A DNA stretch of 64,000 nt from Lysobacter daejeonensis GH1-9 (GCF_000768355.1 NZ_AVPU01000011.1:36975-100974), one strand, 5' to 3'; numbered from the stretch's first letter, positions 37,769-46,804 are shown. Translations and numbers: made by a program. Notes: a model not told the origin generated them from the letters alone.

Positions 37769-38323
37769 TCAATTCGCCAGCACGCGCTGGCACGCTGTAT
37801 CAGCTTCGTCGGTGGCCTTCCTTGCGGCATGCAGTGCTTCCCTCAGAAGGGCAGCCTTATCCATGGCGCCATCGGGGCCGTTGCCGACAAGCTCGCTCAC
37901 CGACCGGGACGCTCGACGGAGGCGCCCAATCTCGGCGACCAGATGGAGCACCGCTGTTGCGGCGGCCAGCGGAAGCACGTGCATGCGGTCAGATGCACCA
38001 TCGATGATCGGTGTCGCAAGGCGCGAGACATCACCCACGAGCCGGACGCGTAATGCGGGGTCTGCGGCCACCATCGCGTCGAAGAAGTCATTCTGCCGCT
38101 CGTGGTCCTGGAACTCGGCAAGGATGCTCGTCAGTGACGCCTTGAGGTCGGCGAGTTCATCGCGGATGCGCGTGGCTACGATCTTGCTCTGGGTCCGATC
38201 CCGCCTCCGACGATCTCGCTGATCCGCGAGGGAGAACCACAGCGCCACGACGACGGCCAGCATGGTGCCGACGGCCGAGACCGCGTCCCAATCGATGTCG
38301 TACGTCCCCTCACACAGCCACAT
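37769..38323 (-). CDS. Membrane-anchored helical protein, first gene of the cargo operon
   Basis: A 184-residue protein with one N-terminal membrane helix (WDAVSAVGTMLAVVVALWFSLA) followed by a basic stop-transfer (DQRDRRRRDRTQ) and a long helical cytoplasmic region (RIRDELADLKASLTSILAEF and onward, rich in Ala/Leu/Arg). Proteins with this N-terminal plan are common in prophages but have no agreed function. SD GGGAG lies 9 bases before the ATG at 38323. The ClpP-like gene starts 19 bp downstream, so the three genes form one transcript. Confidence 0.65.
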   Translation of the reverse strand: MWLCEGTYDIDWDAVSAVGTMLAVVVALWFSLADQRDRRRRDRTQSKIVATRIRDELADLKASLTSILAEFQDHERQNDFFDAMVAADPALRVRLVGDVSRLATPIIDGASDRMHVLPLAAATAVLHLVAEIGRLRRASRSVSELVGNGPDGAMDKAALLREALHAARKATDEADTACQRVLAN

Positions 38324-38391
38324 GACCACGCTCCCTCGTGACAGGCCTGCTGGCCGGAGGGTATAGCCGTTGGCGATGTCGGGGGGGCGAA

Positions 38392-39285
38392 TTATTCCCA
38401 GTGGGTGGCCAGTTGGCCGTACACGCTGCCCACGTAGCGGCCTCGGCCGCTGCCGTGCCCGAGGTCCATCGATGCCGCCGCGCGAGCCTCGCGCTGGCTC
38501 AGACCGGCCGCCATGTACGCACCGATCCGGTCGTGGGTGTAGGCGTAGCGCAGGGCGTGGCTCTGGATGCCTGCCGCTGGCGTGATCTTGCGGTGCAACT
38601 CGTTGCGGTAACGGTTGAGCGCTTGCTTGAGCGTGCCGGGGAGCAAGTAGCCCCGCCGGGCCCTGGCCACGCTCCTGGCGAATCGAACCGCGGCCAGGGC
38701 CGCTTCGCGGTCGGCGGGCGCGGAGTCCCGGAGCCGTCCGTTCTTGGTGCCATACACGACGGTGATCCGCGCTCCGGCCAGCAACTGCGCCTCCCACGAG
38801 CGCAGCGACGGACCACTGCAGACGGCCTCCTTTGCGCGCAGACCCAGCGTCCGGCCCAGGGCGACGCAGGCGGCGATGCCGGGGTCGATCTCCCTCGCCG
38901 CGGAGCTGGCGGCTCGGTACTGCGCGTCCGTCGCCGGCTTCTTGGTGCCCAGGCGGCTCGCGCCGGCGAGGCCCAGTGCCCGGTTGCTGATTGAGGCGGA
39001 GTCGGCTGCCTGTGCACGGCCCACGGCCCGCATGGCGCCGCGGATGTGTGCCGCTTCGTTCTGCAGCGTGCGCTTGCTGCGGCCAGCGGCCAAGCGCGTC
39101 TGGAAGTACAGGGCGATGTGCCGCTCGCCCAGGCTCTCGACGCCGGCCACCTGGTAGCCATTCGCGTGCAGGTGATCCATGAGGCGACCGACGGTGCCCA
39201 TGCGGGCTTCGCACGTGAGGTGCGCGCCCCCGGCGGCCTTGGCGGCCCCGCGCGCGGCGGAACGGGCGTTGCTCTTCTTGCTCAT
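38392..39285 (-). CDS. Second tyrosine recombinase (Integrase_1 type)
   Basis: A 297-residue tyrosine recombinase of the integrase-domain-containing type (SAM-like N-terminus plus Integrase_1). The C-terminal catalytic block has H243/R246 (SHALRYAYTH), H277 (LGHGSGRGRYV) and a candidate nucleophile Y284 (with Y289 nearby), while an earlier Arg lies in LGLRAKEAV. A basic N-terminus (SKKSNARSAARGAAKAAGG) precedes the core-binding domain (LMDHLHANGYQVAGVESLGERHI). It differs entirely from the P4-type integrase at the other end. Members of this family are known from integrative and conjugative elements; what it recombines here is unknown. Confidence 0.82.
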   Translation of the reverse strand: MSKKSNARSAARGAAKAAGGAHLTCEARMGTVGRLMDHLHANGYQVAGVESLGERHIALYFQTRLAAGRSKRTLQNEAAHIRGAMRAVGRAQAADSASISNRALGLAGASRLGTKKPATDAQYRAASSAAREIDPGIAACVALGRTLGLRAKEAVCSGPSLRSWEAQLLAGARITVVYGTKNGRLRDSAPADREAALAAVRFARSVARARRGYLLPGTLKQALNRYRNELHRKITPAAGIQSHALRYAYTHDRIGAYMAAGLSQREARAAASMDLGHGSGRGRYVGSVYGQLATHWE

Positions 39286-40088
39286 GACGCTCCCGGTTGA
39301 GTTGCCGACCAGCCGACTGAATAGCCCCCACAGGCCGCCATGGCCCCAATCAAGTTCATTGATGACGGATGGTCACTGGGGGCGGTTCAATCGCGCTGGC
39401 CGGCATCAACACGGGTTGAGTGCCGGTCCCCTCGACTGGTCAGGTGGCCCTGCCAGGCGCTGCGGATGCAGTGATGGGGAGTCCCGAAAGGGAACGATTT
39501 GAACCATGGGGTGACGTCTCCGGGCGCGAACGTGCGCCAACGTGGCCGTGCGAGGTGGGTATGCCTCGGGGTGGCTTGGTCATGGTGGATGGTGTGGAAG
39601 CCGGGCGGGCAAGCACGGGCCGCTGAGGGCATGCGCGCAGCACCGCACGTCGGCCGTGCGTCCAAGGTGGACGGTCAGTGGGTGGCGTCGGCTCTGGTGT
39701 TCGACGCGGACGCGTGCGCCTGGCGGGCGCGGGTGTGGCAACGAGTGTTTGTGGGTGTGTCGGCCATGCGGGCCGTCGCGTTGCTTGGAGGTGATGCTAG
39801 TCGAGCGCCGCCAAATGTCGAGGGGCCAACCGGGGTCGAAAAGTGGTGGGTTAGCCCATGACATTGCGCGCGATCAGCGCGTCACTGTCTCAGCTGGACG
39901 CCCTCGTGGTCGAGCATCCCCCGCTCCTGCTGGGTTTCGAGCTGGTCTGAGGCCGCGTTCCCGGTGTGCGTCACTTTCGCAGTCTCACCTGCAGCGCGCT
40001 GCTCGGGTGTGTGGGCCATGGAGGACGCGTCGCGGCCGGTGAGATCGACTCGGGCCAGCCTCCAACCACCAACCATGGGAGAGACGGC
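39286..40088. other. 800-bp gap without a convincing gene
   Basis: Between the second recombinase and the small membrane protein I see no gene with a start, ribosome-binding site and plausible protein. Open frames here (for example 39499-39861 on the + strand) have Trp/Arg/Gly-rich translations without recognisable structure. The stretch could hold a promoter region, a small RNA or a decayed gene; I can identify none of these directly. Confidence 0.4.
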
Positions 40089-40370
40089 ATGCAAAGCTTC
40101 GAGAACTGGTGCGCGAAAGAAGGACGCAAGGCGGATCGCGCGCTGTGGGGAGGCGTTGGAGCCGCATTGTTGGGGGCGATGTTCGCCTACCTCTTGGCGA
40201 AGCTCATGCATGGGGCGGGGAGCATTGCCGCGCCAGCGCTGTACCAGTTCCGTTGGTTCGCGGTGCTCATGCTTGCGATGGGGAGTGCGATGGTCATCCA
40301 TGGGTGTTGGACCCATTGGCAGCTCTATCGCGATCCTGTGGGCCTGTTCCAGCGGCGCACGAAGGGCTGA
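40089..40370 (+). CDS. Small two-helix membrane protein
   Basis: A 93-residue protein with two hydrophobic helices (ALWGGVGAALLGAMFAYLLA and FAVLMLAMGSAMVIHGCW) joined by a short polar loop, and a basic C-terminus (LFQRRTKG). SD GGGAGAG precedes the ATG. Size and topology would fit a holin or a small toxin or effector, but there is no endolysin next to it and no sequence match I recognise. Confidence 0.6.
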   Translation: MQSFENWCAKEGRKADRALWGGVGAALLGAMFAYLLAKLMHGAGSIAAPALYQFRWFAVLMLAMGSAMVIHGCWTHWQLYRDPVGLFQRRTKG

Positions 40371-40471
40371 GACTGAAGCGGACTCCCCGGGATTCACGTC
40401 CGGTGGCGGGTCGCTAGGGGAATCTTTACACTGCCCCCGGGTCGAATGGGGTGCGTGCTGGACCTACACCG

Positions 40472-41206
40472 ATGAGCGATGACCGTACCGTCACCTTCAA
40501 ACTGAACGGCAAGCGCCCGGACGATTTCACGATCGAACGGTTGGCGCAGTACCTCAGTGCGCTCGGTGATTTGGTCAGCAGCCCAGGTAAGGTGCGGGTC
40601 AAGAAGCTCACGCCGGGGAGCGTGAAGGTCGAGCTCGCAGTTGAGCGCGACCATTACCCTAAGTTCGTCGAACGACTGACTGTCGCAAAGAACCCCGCGC
40701 GTGCCCCGGCGACCTTGCGCAAGGTCGTTGCTGATCTGGAAGAGATGGTGACGGCAGACAATGTCACCGCCGAAGTTACTGCTGGCCGGACAAAGCTCCT
40801 ATTCCTGCACGGCTATGTTCGCGCCACCGGCCCAGTAGTGGGGCCGGTCATACAACGCCATGCGATTCGCGGGCAGGTGATCGGCCTCGAAGGCAAGGAC
40901 GCGACGAAGCACGTGCGCATCGCGGAGTACGGGACTGGCCGGGAGGTGCGTGGCGAGTTCCGTGACGCAGATCTCGCGGGCCAATTGACCAAGCATCTGT
41001 GGAAGGACGTGGTTGAGTTGACCGGTACGGCACGTATGCTCCGGCACCCCGATGGGACCTGGGAGATGAAGGCCTTCCGAGTCGATGGGGTTGAAGAACT
41101 CCAGAGCGTCTCGCCCTCGCAGGTGGTGCAGGCACTTCGACAGGCATTCGCGGGCGTCGACATGGGGTCGGACCCCGTCGGGGACGCAAAGAAGATTCGA
41201 GGCTGA
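40472..41206 (+). CDS. Unknown partner of the PIN-domain gene (244 aa)
   Basis: A 244-residue protein of unknown family. The N-terminal 90 residues (VTFKLNGKRPDDFTIERLAQYLSALGDLV ... KKLTPGSVKVELAVERDHYPKFVERL) form a compact alpha/beta unit, and the middle and C-terminus (TEVTAGRTKLLFLHG-like segments, GTGREVRGEFRDADL) are also mixed. The gene stands 8 bp before the PIN-domain gene, in the same orientation, so the pair is probably one operon. Position fits an antitoxin or sensor for the nuclease, but it is larger than usual antitoxins. Confidence 0.65.
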   Translation: MSDDRTVTFKLNGKRPDDFTIERLAQYLSALGDLVSSPGKVRVKKLTPGSVKVELAVERDHYPKFVERLTVAKNPARAPATLRKVVADLEEMVTADNVTAEVTAGRTKLLFLHGYVRATGPVVGPVIQRHAIRGQVIGLEGKDATKHVRIAEYGTGREVRGEFRDADLAGQLTKHLWKDVVELTGTARMLRHPDGTWEMKAFRVDGVEELQSVSPSQVVQALRQAFAGVDMGSDPVGDAKKIRG

Positions 41207-41214
41207 GGCGCTGC

Positions 41215-41796
41215 ATGAAGGTCGTTCTCGATACCAGCGTTCTGGTTTATCTCGTCGCCCCGAACGCACCGGCTCCGACCGACCCAGCCACTGGAAAGCA
41301 TGTCGCCCATTGCCAAGAGCGCATCGAGGGGCTCCTTGAAGACCTCGACAAGTCTGGGGTGCAGTTGATCGTCCCGACTCCGGTTCTCTCTGAGCTGCTG
41401 ATTCGCGCAGGGGACCGGCAGATTGAGGTGCTGGCGGCGCTGGCGAACAAGAAGTCCGTCCAGGTGCTGCCGTTCGATCAGGCCGCGGCCGTCGAGAACG
41501 CCGCGCTGCGTCGCACTAGTCTCACCAAGAAGGCTAGGGGTGAGACCAAGAAGGAGGTCAGCTTCGACCTCCAGATCCTCGCCATAGCGCGCGTGGCGGG
41601 AGCGAAGATGATCCTGTCGGACGACGAAAACCTGCGGAAGCGGGCGGCGCGAGCAGGCATGGAGGTGCACGGGATCGCTGACCTGGCACTTCCGGAGTCC
41701 AAGCGCCAGATCAGCATGTTCATGGACCCGCCGAGCGACGACTCCACGGCGGAATCGGTCGAGACTCCCGATCAGCCGGACGAAGATTCCCCGTGA
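41215..41796 (+). CDS. PIN-domain nuclease
   Basis: A 193-residue PIN-domain protein. PIN domains are Mg-dependent RNases; VapC toxins are the best-known members. The acidic quartet is visible: D6 (VVLDTSVLVYL), E60 (VLSELLIRAG), D118 (SFDLQILAIA) and D136/D137 (LSDDENL). A basic loop (KKARGETKKE) precedes the third acid, and a Ser/Asp/Glu-rich tail of about 30 residues extends past the domain. It is longer than VapC (about 130 aa) because of an insertion after strand 1 and the tail. It is the last gene before the right end of the element. Confidence 0.82.
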   Translation: MKVVLDTSVLVYLVAPNAPAPTDPATGKHVAHCQERIEGLLEDLDKSGVQLIVPTPVLSELLIRAGDRQIEVLAALANKKSVQVLPFDQAAAVENAALRRTSLTKKARGETKKEVSFDLQILAIARVAGAKMILSDDENLRKRAARAGMEVHGIADLALPESKRQISMFMDPPSDDSTAESVETPDQPDEDSP

Positions 41797-41822
41797 GCCT
41801 CTACCCCAAGGGGTGCGATTGC

Positions 41823-41842
41823 GTGAGTAGAAAGGTGAGTAG
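41823..41842. repeat. Two GTGAGTAG octamers, probable integrase arm sites (right)
   Basis: GTGAGTAG occurs at 41823-41830 and 41835-41842, in direct orientation 12 bp apart, in the gap between the PIN gene and the core DUF4097-like gene. It matches the octamers at 21476-21535 beside the integrase. The two-sided distribution marks the element's right edge. Confidence 0.6.
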
Positions 41843-41903
41843 AAAACTCAACGCACGGGAAGGAATGTCCGCTGTATAAGGCTTTCGGCCGATTATTCAC
41901 GGG

Positions 41904-41917
41904 CATCACGACCACCA
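41904..41917. other. Candidate attR (degenerate tRNA-Lys end)
   Basis: CATCACGACCACCA matches the tRNA-Lys 3' end CATCACGACCCACCA with one C missing; the first ten bases are identical. It is 61 bp from the right octamer pair and 7 bp from the stop of the first core gene. It is a tentative attachment-site scar: the match is short and could be chance, but position and repeats agree. Confidence 0.4.
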
Positions 41918-41924
41918 TCCCTCC

Positions 41925-42827
41925 TCACTCCACGATCACCGTGGCATCGCCCGAGAAGCTCTCCACGTTGATGCGGCCTTCGCCTGCGCCATAGCGCTGG
42001 GTGAAACTGGCGCCCGGCCCGTGCTTGGGTCGTTGCACCTGGGCGCCGGTCGCGCGCAGGTCGCCGCTGAAGCTTTCGCCAGTAACCGTGGCCGACAGGT
42101 CGCGCGGCAGGCTGAGCTTCACCTCGCCGCTCACCGTGTCCATTGCGATCTCGCCACCGCGTGCCAGTGCGGTGTTGACGATCAGGTCGCCGGACACCGA
42201 GGAACCACTCAGCTTGCGCACCGGGTTCTCGCGGTTGTTGGTGATGGCGATGTCGCCGGACACGCTGTTGAACTCCACTTCGCCCGCGAAGCGGCCGCGC
42301 AGGTTGACGTCGCCGCTCACCGTGTCGACCGACGCGTCGTTGCTGTTGATGGTCAGGTGTTGGTTGCCGCTGACGGTGTTGATGCCGGCCTTCTGCGGCG
42401 CACCGACCACGATCACGTCACCGCTCACTGCATCCACCGAGAGCTTGGCGGCGGCGGTGCCCTGCACGTCGACGTCGGCTGAAACCGCGTCGATGTCGAG
42501 GCTGGCACGGCGCGGCACGGTCAGGCGCAGCGTGGTGGGCTCGCTGCGGTCGCCGCTCATGCCGTAGCGCTTGGGGTACTTCACGCGCACGGCCAACCTG
42601 TTGCGGTTGCCTTCGATGGCCAGGCGTTCGACACCATCGCCCAGGCTGCCTTCGATCTTCACTTCAGGGCGGTCCCAGACGCGCACGTCGATGCGGCCCT
42701 TGAGGTTCTCGATCTCGACCTCGCCGGTGGGTGAGAGCGGGCGGGTTTCGTTGATGGGGGTGGCGGCCAGCGCGGGCAGGGTCAGCGACACGGCCAGGGC
42801 GAGGGTGGTGAGGGCAAGGCGGGACAT
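41925..42827 (-). CDS. DUF4097-type beta-helix protein (secreted)
   Basis: A 300-residue exported protein with signal peptide (LTTLALAVSLTLPALAATP). The mature part is a parallel beta-helix of repeated VSGDV/VSADV units (for example IDAVSADVDVQG, LSVDAVSGDVIVVG, VDTVSGDVNLRG, FNSVSGDIAI, VSGDLIV, DTVSGEVKLSLPRDL), the DUF4097 pattern. Such proteins are common next to ECF sigma/anti-sigma pairs in Proteobacteria and are proposed to sense or organise the envelope. It is the distal gene of the sigma operon: SD GGAGG and 14 bp separate it from the anti-sigma gene. Confidence 0.85.
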   Translation of the reverse strand: MSRLALTTLALAVSLTLPALAATPINETRPLSPTGEVEIENLKGRIDVRVWDRPEVKIEGSLGDGVERLAIEGNRNRLAVRVKYPKRYGMSGDRSEPTTLRLTVPRRASLDIDAVSADVDVQGTAAAKLSVDAVSGDVIVVGAPQKAGINTVSGNQHLTINSNDASVDTVSGDVNLRGRFAGEVEFNSVSGDIAITNNRENPVRKLSGSSVSGDLIVNTALARGGEIAMDTVSGEVKLSLPRDLSATVTGESFSGDLRATGAQVQRPKHGPGASFTQRYGAGEGRINVESFSGDATVIVE

Positions 42828-42841
42828 GGGAGGTTCCTCCG

Positions 42842-43465
42842 TCAGGCAAGCGGGAGCCGCATCAGGTCGAGGCGGCGTTGGTAGGTGCGGCGCAACTGCT
42901 CCAGCAGCCGCGTGGAATCGGGGGTCTGGCGTAGGGCAGCGAGAATCAGTTCGGCGCTGTTGTCCAGGGTGCGCAGGGTGGGGTTGGCCGCGGCGGCGCT
43001 GGGGCGGGTTTCCAGTTCGCGGATGGCGCCTTCGTACTGCAGGCGCAGTGCCTGGGCTTCGGCCAGCGCGAGCGGGGTGTCGGCGGTGATGAGCGCGTTG
43101 TTCGTCGCATGTGCGGTGTCGGAGGAAAACGCGCTGTCGGTGACCGCGGCAAAACCGGCGTCGTCGGAGAACGATGAGGATTGCCCCGGCGATGGGCCGC
43201 CGTAGCGCAGCAGGCCCAGCGTGCCAACCGCCACCAGTACGCTGGCGGCCAGCGCGACCGGCATGCGCCAGCGCCACGCCGCCATGGCAGCAGGGGGCCG
43301 CACGCCCGAGGGCGCGGGGAAGGCGGCGCGGGCGTGCGGCGTCAGCCGCTGGGCGATCCCGGGCCACAGGTCGGCGGCGGGCGCTTCGTCCTGGCGCAGG
43401 CCACGGAGTTGCCAGCGCAGTGCATCGGGAAGGTCGTGGGTGTCGTTGTGGGTGTCGTGGTTCAT
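42842..43465 (-). CDS. Putative anti-sigma factor (membrane protein)
   Basis: A 207-residue protein with one membrane helix (MPVALAASVLVAVGTLGLL, about residues 68-86). The N-terminal cytoplasmic part (DALRWQLRGLRQDEAPAADLWPGIAQRL) lacks a zinc-binding HxxxCxxC motif but has the charged helical character of anti-sigma domains; the C-terminal periplasmic part is helical. It overlaps the ECF sigma gene by 4 bp, the usual arrangement of sigma/anti-sigma pairs. Function is inferred from that position and topology. Confidence 0.75.
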   Translation of the reverse strand: MNHDTHNDTHDLPDALRWQLRGLRQDEAPAADLWPGIAQRLTPHARAAFPAPSGVRPPAAMAAWRWRMPVALAASVLVAVGTLGLLRYGGPSPGQSSSFSDDAGFAAVTDSAFSSDTAHATNNALITADTPLALAEAQALRLQYEGAIRELETRPSAAAANPTLRTLDNSAELILAALRQTPDSTRLLEQLRRTYQRRLDLMRLPLA

Positions 43466-44040
43466 GCAGGTTCTCCCAAACGCGCGCGGAGCAAACCGCG
43501 CGCGCGGTGCAGCTGGGCCTTGGAGCTGCCGACGGCCATGCCCAGCTCGGCGGCGATTTCCTCGTGTTTCCAGCCTTCGATGTCGTACAGCACCAGCACC
43601 GCGCGGGCGCGCGGCGGCAGGCTGGCTACCGCGCGGCCGAGGTCCATCGACAGCGCGGTCACGTGGCCGGCCGAGTCGGGGTGGCCAAAGGTGTCCAGGG
43701 CCTCCTCGTCATCGTCCTCGAGCGGGCGGGTGCGGCGGCTGCGCAGCTCCATCAGCGCGGTGTTGACCGCCAGGCGGTGCAGCCAGGTGGTGAAGGCAGC
43801 CTCGAAGCGGAAGGCGGGCAGGGCCTGCCAGGCGCGGACGAAGGCCTCCTGGGTCAGGTCGTCTGCACGTGCCCCGTGGCCGCCGACCAGCCGGATGATC
43901 ACGCCATGCACCCGGCTGACGTGGCGCCGGTACAGGGCTTCGAAGGCGCCGGTCTCGCCACGCGCCGCTGCTTCGACCAGCGGGCGGTCGTCCTCCACCG
44001 CGGCAGGGGCCGGGGTGGTGTCGGTCGATTGGGTGCTCAT
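43462..44040 (-). CDS. ECF (sigma-E-type) RNA polymerase sigma factor
   Basis: A 192-residue sigma-70 family ECF protein. Region 2 is seen as RPLVEAAARGETGAFEALYRRHVSRVHGVIIRL ... ADDLTQEAFVRAWQALPAFRFEAAFTTWLHRLAVNTALMELRSR, and region 4 as LPPRARAVLVLYDIEGWKHEEIAAELGMAVGSSKAQLHRARGLLRARL. The start MSTQSTD at 44040 is used; an ATG 12 bases earlier adds MLNA. The gene heads a three-gene operon with the anti-sigma and the DUF4097 protein, presumably autoregulated. Confidence 0.92.
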   Translation of the reverse strand: MSTQSTDTTPAPAAVEDDRPLVEAAARGETGAFEALYRRHVSRVHGVIIRLVGGHGARADDLTQEAFVRAWQALPAFRFEAAFTTWLHRLAVNTALMELRSRRTRPLEDDDEEALDTFGHPDSAGHVTALSMDLGRAVASLPPRARAVLVLYDIEGWKHEEIAAELGMAVGSSKAQLHRARGLLRARLGEPA

Positions 44041-44095
44041 GGCATTCAGCATGCCAGCATGGATGCGCCCAGGCGCCCGGGGGTTTAAGCCGGGC

Positions 44096-45907
<1,812 letters not shown>

Positions 45908-46093
45908 GCGTACAGGGTACCAAGCGGGTCAAGCGCGGCTATCGGTGAATTGCCACTCAGTCTGTAGGAATCACGCTCGGCCCGCCCGGGAGCGCCTTCG
46001 CGGAGCTGAGGACTTGGCTTCCTCTCCCCCACCCATCAGCGCTGGGTCAGGAGGATGGGGGTGGCCGGGTTGCGGAAAGCGGGCCATGGGTGA

Positions 46094-46198
46094 GAGCAGG
46101 CCGGTTACGCGGCACTGCCGCGTGGCCTGCTCGAACGCCCGGCGCGCTGCGCCGGGCTGGACCGGCCCGCGGCTCCGACTCCGCGCAGGATGCGCGGA
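46094..46198. repeat. Three consecutive hairpins between dps and recQ
   Basis: Within about 105 bp of the intergenic region there are three symmetrical stem-loops: 46094-46132 (outer stem GAGCAGGCC/GGCCTGCTC, inner stem ACGCGGCA/TGCCGCGT, with a GGTT bulge); 46137-46157 (GCCCGGCGC/GCGCCGGGC, 3-nt loop); 46180-46198 (TCCGCGCA/TGCGCGGA, 3-nt loop). All three stems are perfect. Possible roles: strong terminators behind dps, a REP/BIME-like repeat unit, or a structured RNA. No T-tract follows any of them. Confidence 0.7.
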
Positions 46199-46252
46199 CG
46201 GAGGGGAGGGGCAACCTGGCCACCGCCGCCCTCCGTCCAACATTCCCAACAA

Positions 46253-46804
46253 TCACTGCAACAACGACCTCAGCATCCACGCATACTTCTCATGCGTCTG
46301 CAGCCGCTGCGTCATCAGGTCCACCGTCGGATCATCGCCCGCATCGTCGGCACCCTTCAGCACCTTGCGCGCCGTGCGGCACACCGCCTCGTTGCCCACC
46401 ACCAGCTGGCGCACCATCTCGCGCCAGTCCGCGGCATCGGACAGCCCCGGCTCTTCCGGGATCGAACTCAGCCGGATGAACTCTTGGTAAGAGCCGGGCG
46501 CGTTGAAGCCCAGCGCACGGATGCGCTCGGCCACGTCATCCAGCGCGGTCCACTGTTCGGTGTACTGGGTCTCGAACATCACGTGCAGGGCGTTGAACAT
46601 CGGCCCGGTGACGTTCCAGTGGAAGTTGTGGGTCTTCAAATACAACGTGAACGCATCCGACAGGAAGGCCGCCAGGCCCTCGGCGATCTTCTTGCGATCA
46701 CCCCCGCTGATCCCGATATCGATGGCCGGCGCGCTGGAGCCGGGTGCCGGCGAGGCAGCGGGGGTGGTCTTGGACTTGTCCGGTTTGGTCTTGGTCTTGG
46801 ACAT
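46253..46804 (-). CDS. dps: Dps-type iron-storage / DNA-protection protein
   Basis: A 183-residue ferritin-like mini-ferritin that binds iron using hydrogen peroxide and, with a basic N-terminus, coats DNA. The core has the Dps signature FTLYLKTHNFHWNVTGPMFNALHVMFETQYTEQWTALDDVAERIRALG (ferroxidase His and Asp/Glu in HNFHWNV and DDVAERIRAL). The first 40 residues are Lys/Ala/Pro-rich (KTKTKPDKSKTTPAASPAP), longer than in E. coli Dps. SD AAGGAG precedes the ATG. It is divergent from hrpA. Confidence 0.93.
   Translation of the reverse strand: MSKTKTKPDKSKTTPAASPAPGSSAPAIDIGISGGDRKKIAEGLAAFLSDAFTLYLKTHNFHWNVTGPMFNALHVMFETQYTEQWTALDDVAERIRALGFNAPGSYQEFIRLSSIPEEPGLSDAADWREMVRQLVVGNEAVCRTARKVLKGADDAGDDPTVDLMTQRLQTHEKYAWMLRSLLQ

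Larger units (their letters stand above)
21347..41917. mobile_element. Integrated satellite-like prophage element (about 20.5 kb)
   Basis: The element is bounded by tRNA-Lys plus P4-type integrase on the left and, on the right, by paired GTGAGTAG octamers and a near copy of the tRNA end next to the core sigma-factor cluster. Contents in order: integrase, three unknown genes, AlpA-like regulator, zinc-ribbon/primase fragments, RecA-fold ATPase, possible origin repeats, two giant phage-type genes, reversed three-gene cargo operon, reversed second recombinase, small membrane protein, unknown-PIN pair. No terminase, portal, major capsid, tail or lysis gene is recognisable, so it is either a satellite needing a helper or a deletion derivative of a podovirus-like prophage. 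Confidence 0.8.

Noticed and set aside
39470..39520. T-arm-like string near GATTTGAACCATGG as a tRNA remnant or second attachment site
   Set aside because: Only a short loop-like string matches; the flanking stems do not pair and no acceptor end follows.
39882..40397. A 171-codon minus-strand open frame opposite the small membrane protein
   Set aside because: It is antisense to a gene with a good ribosome-binding site and reads as low-complexity His/Gln/Arg sequence; a shorter 45-codon version has no ribosome-binding site.
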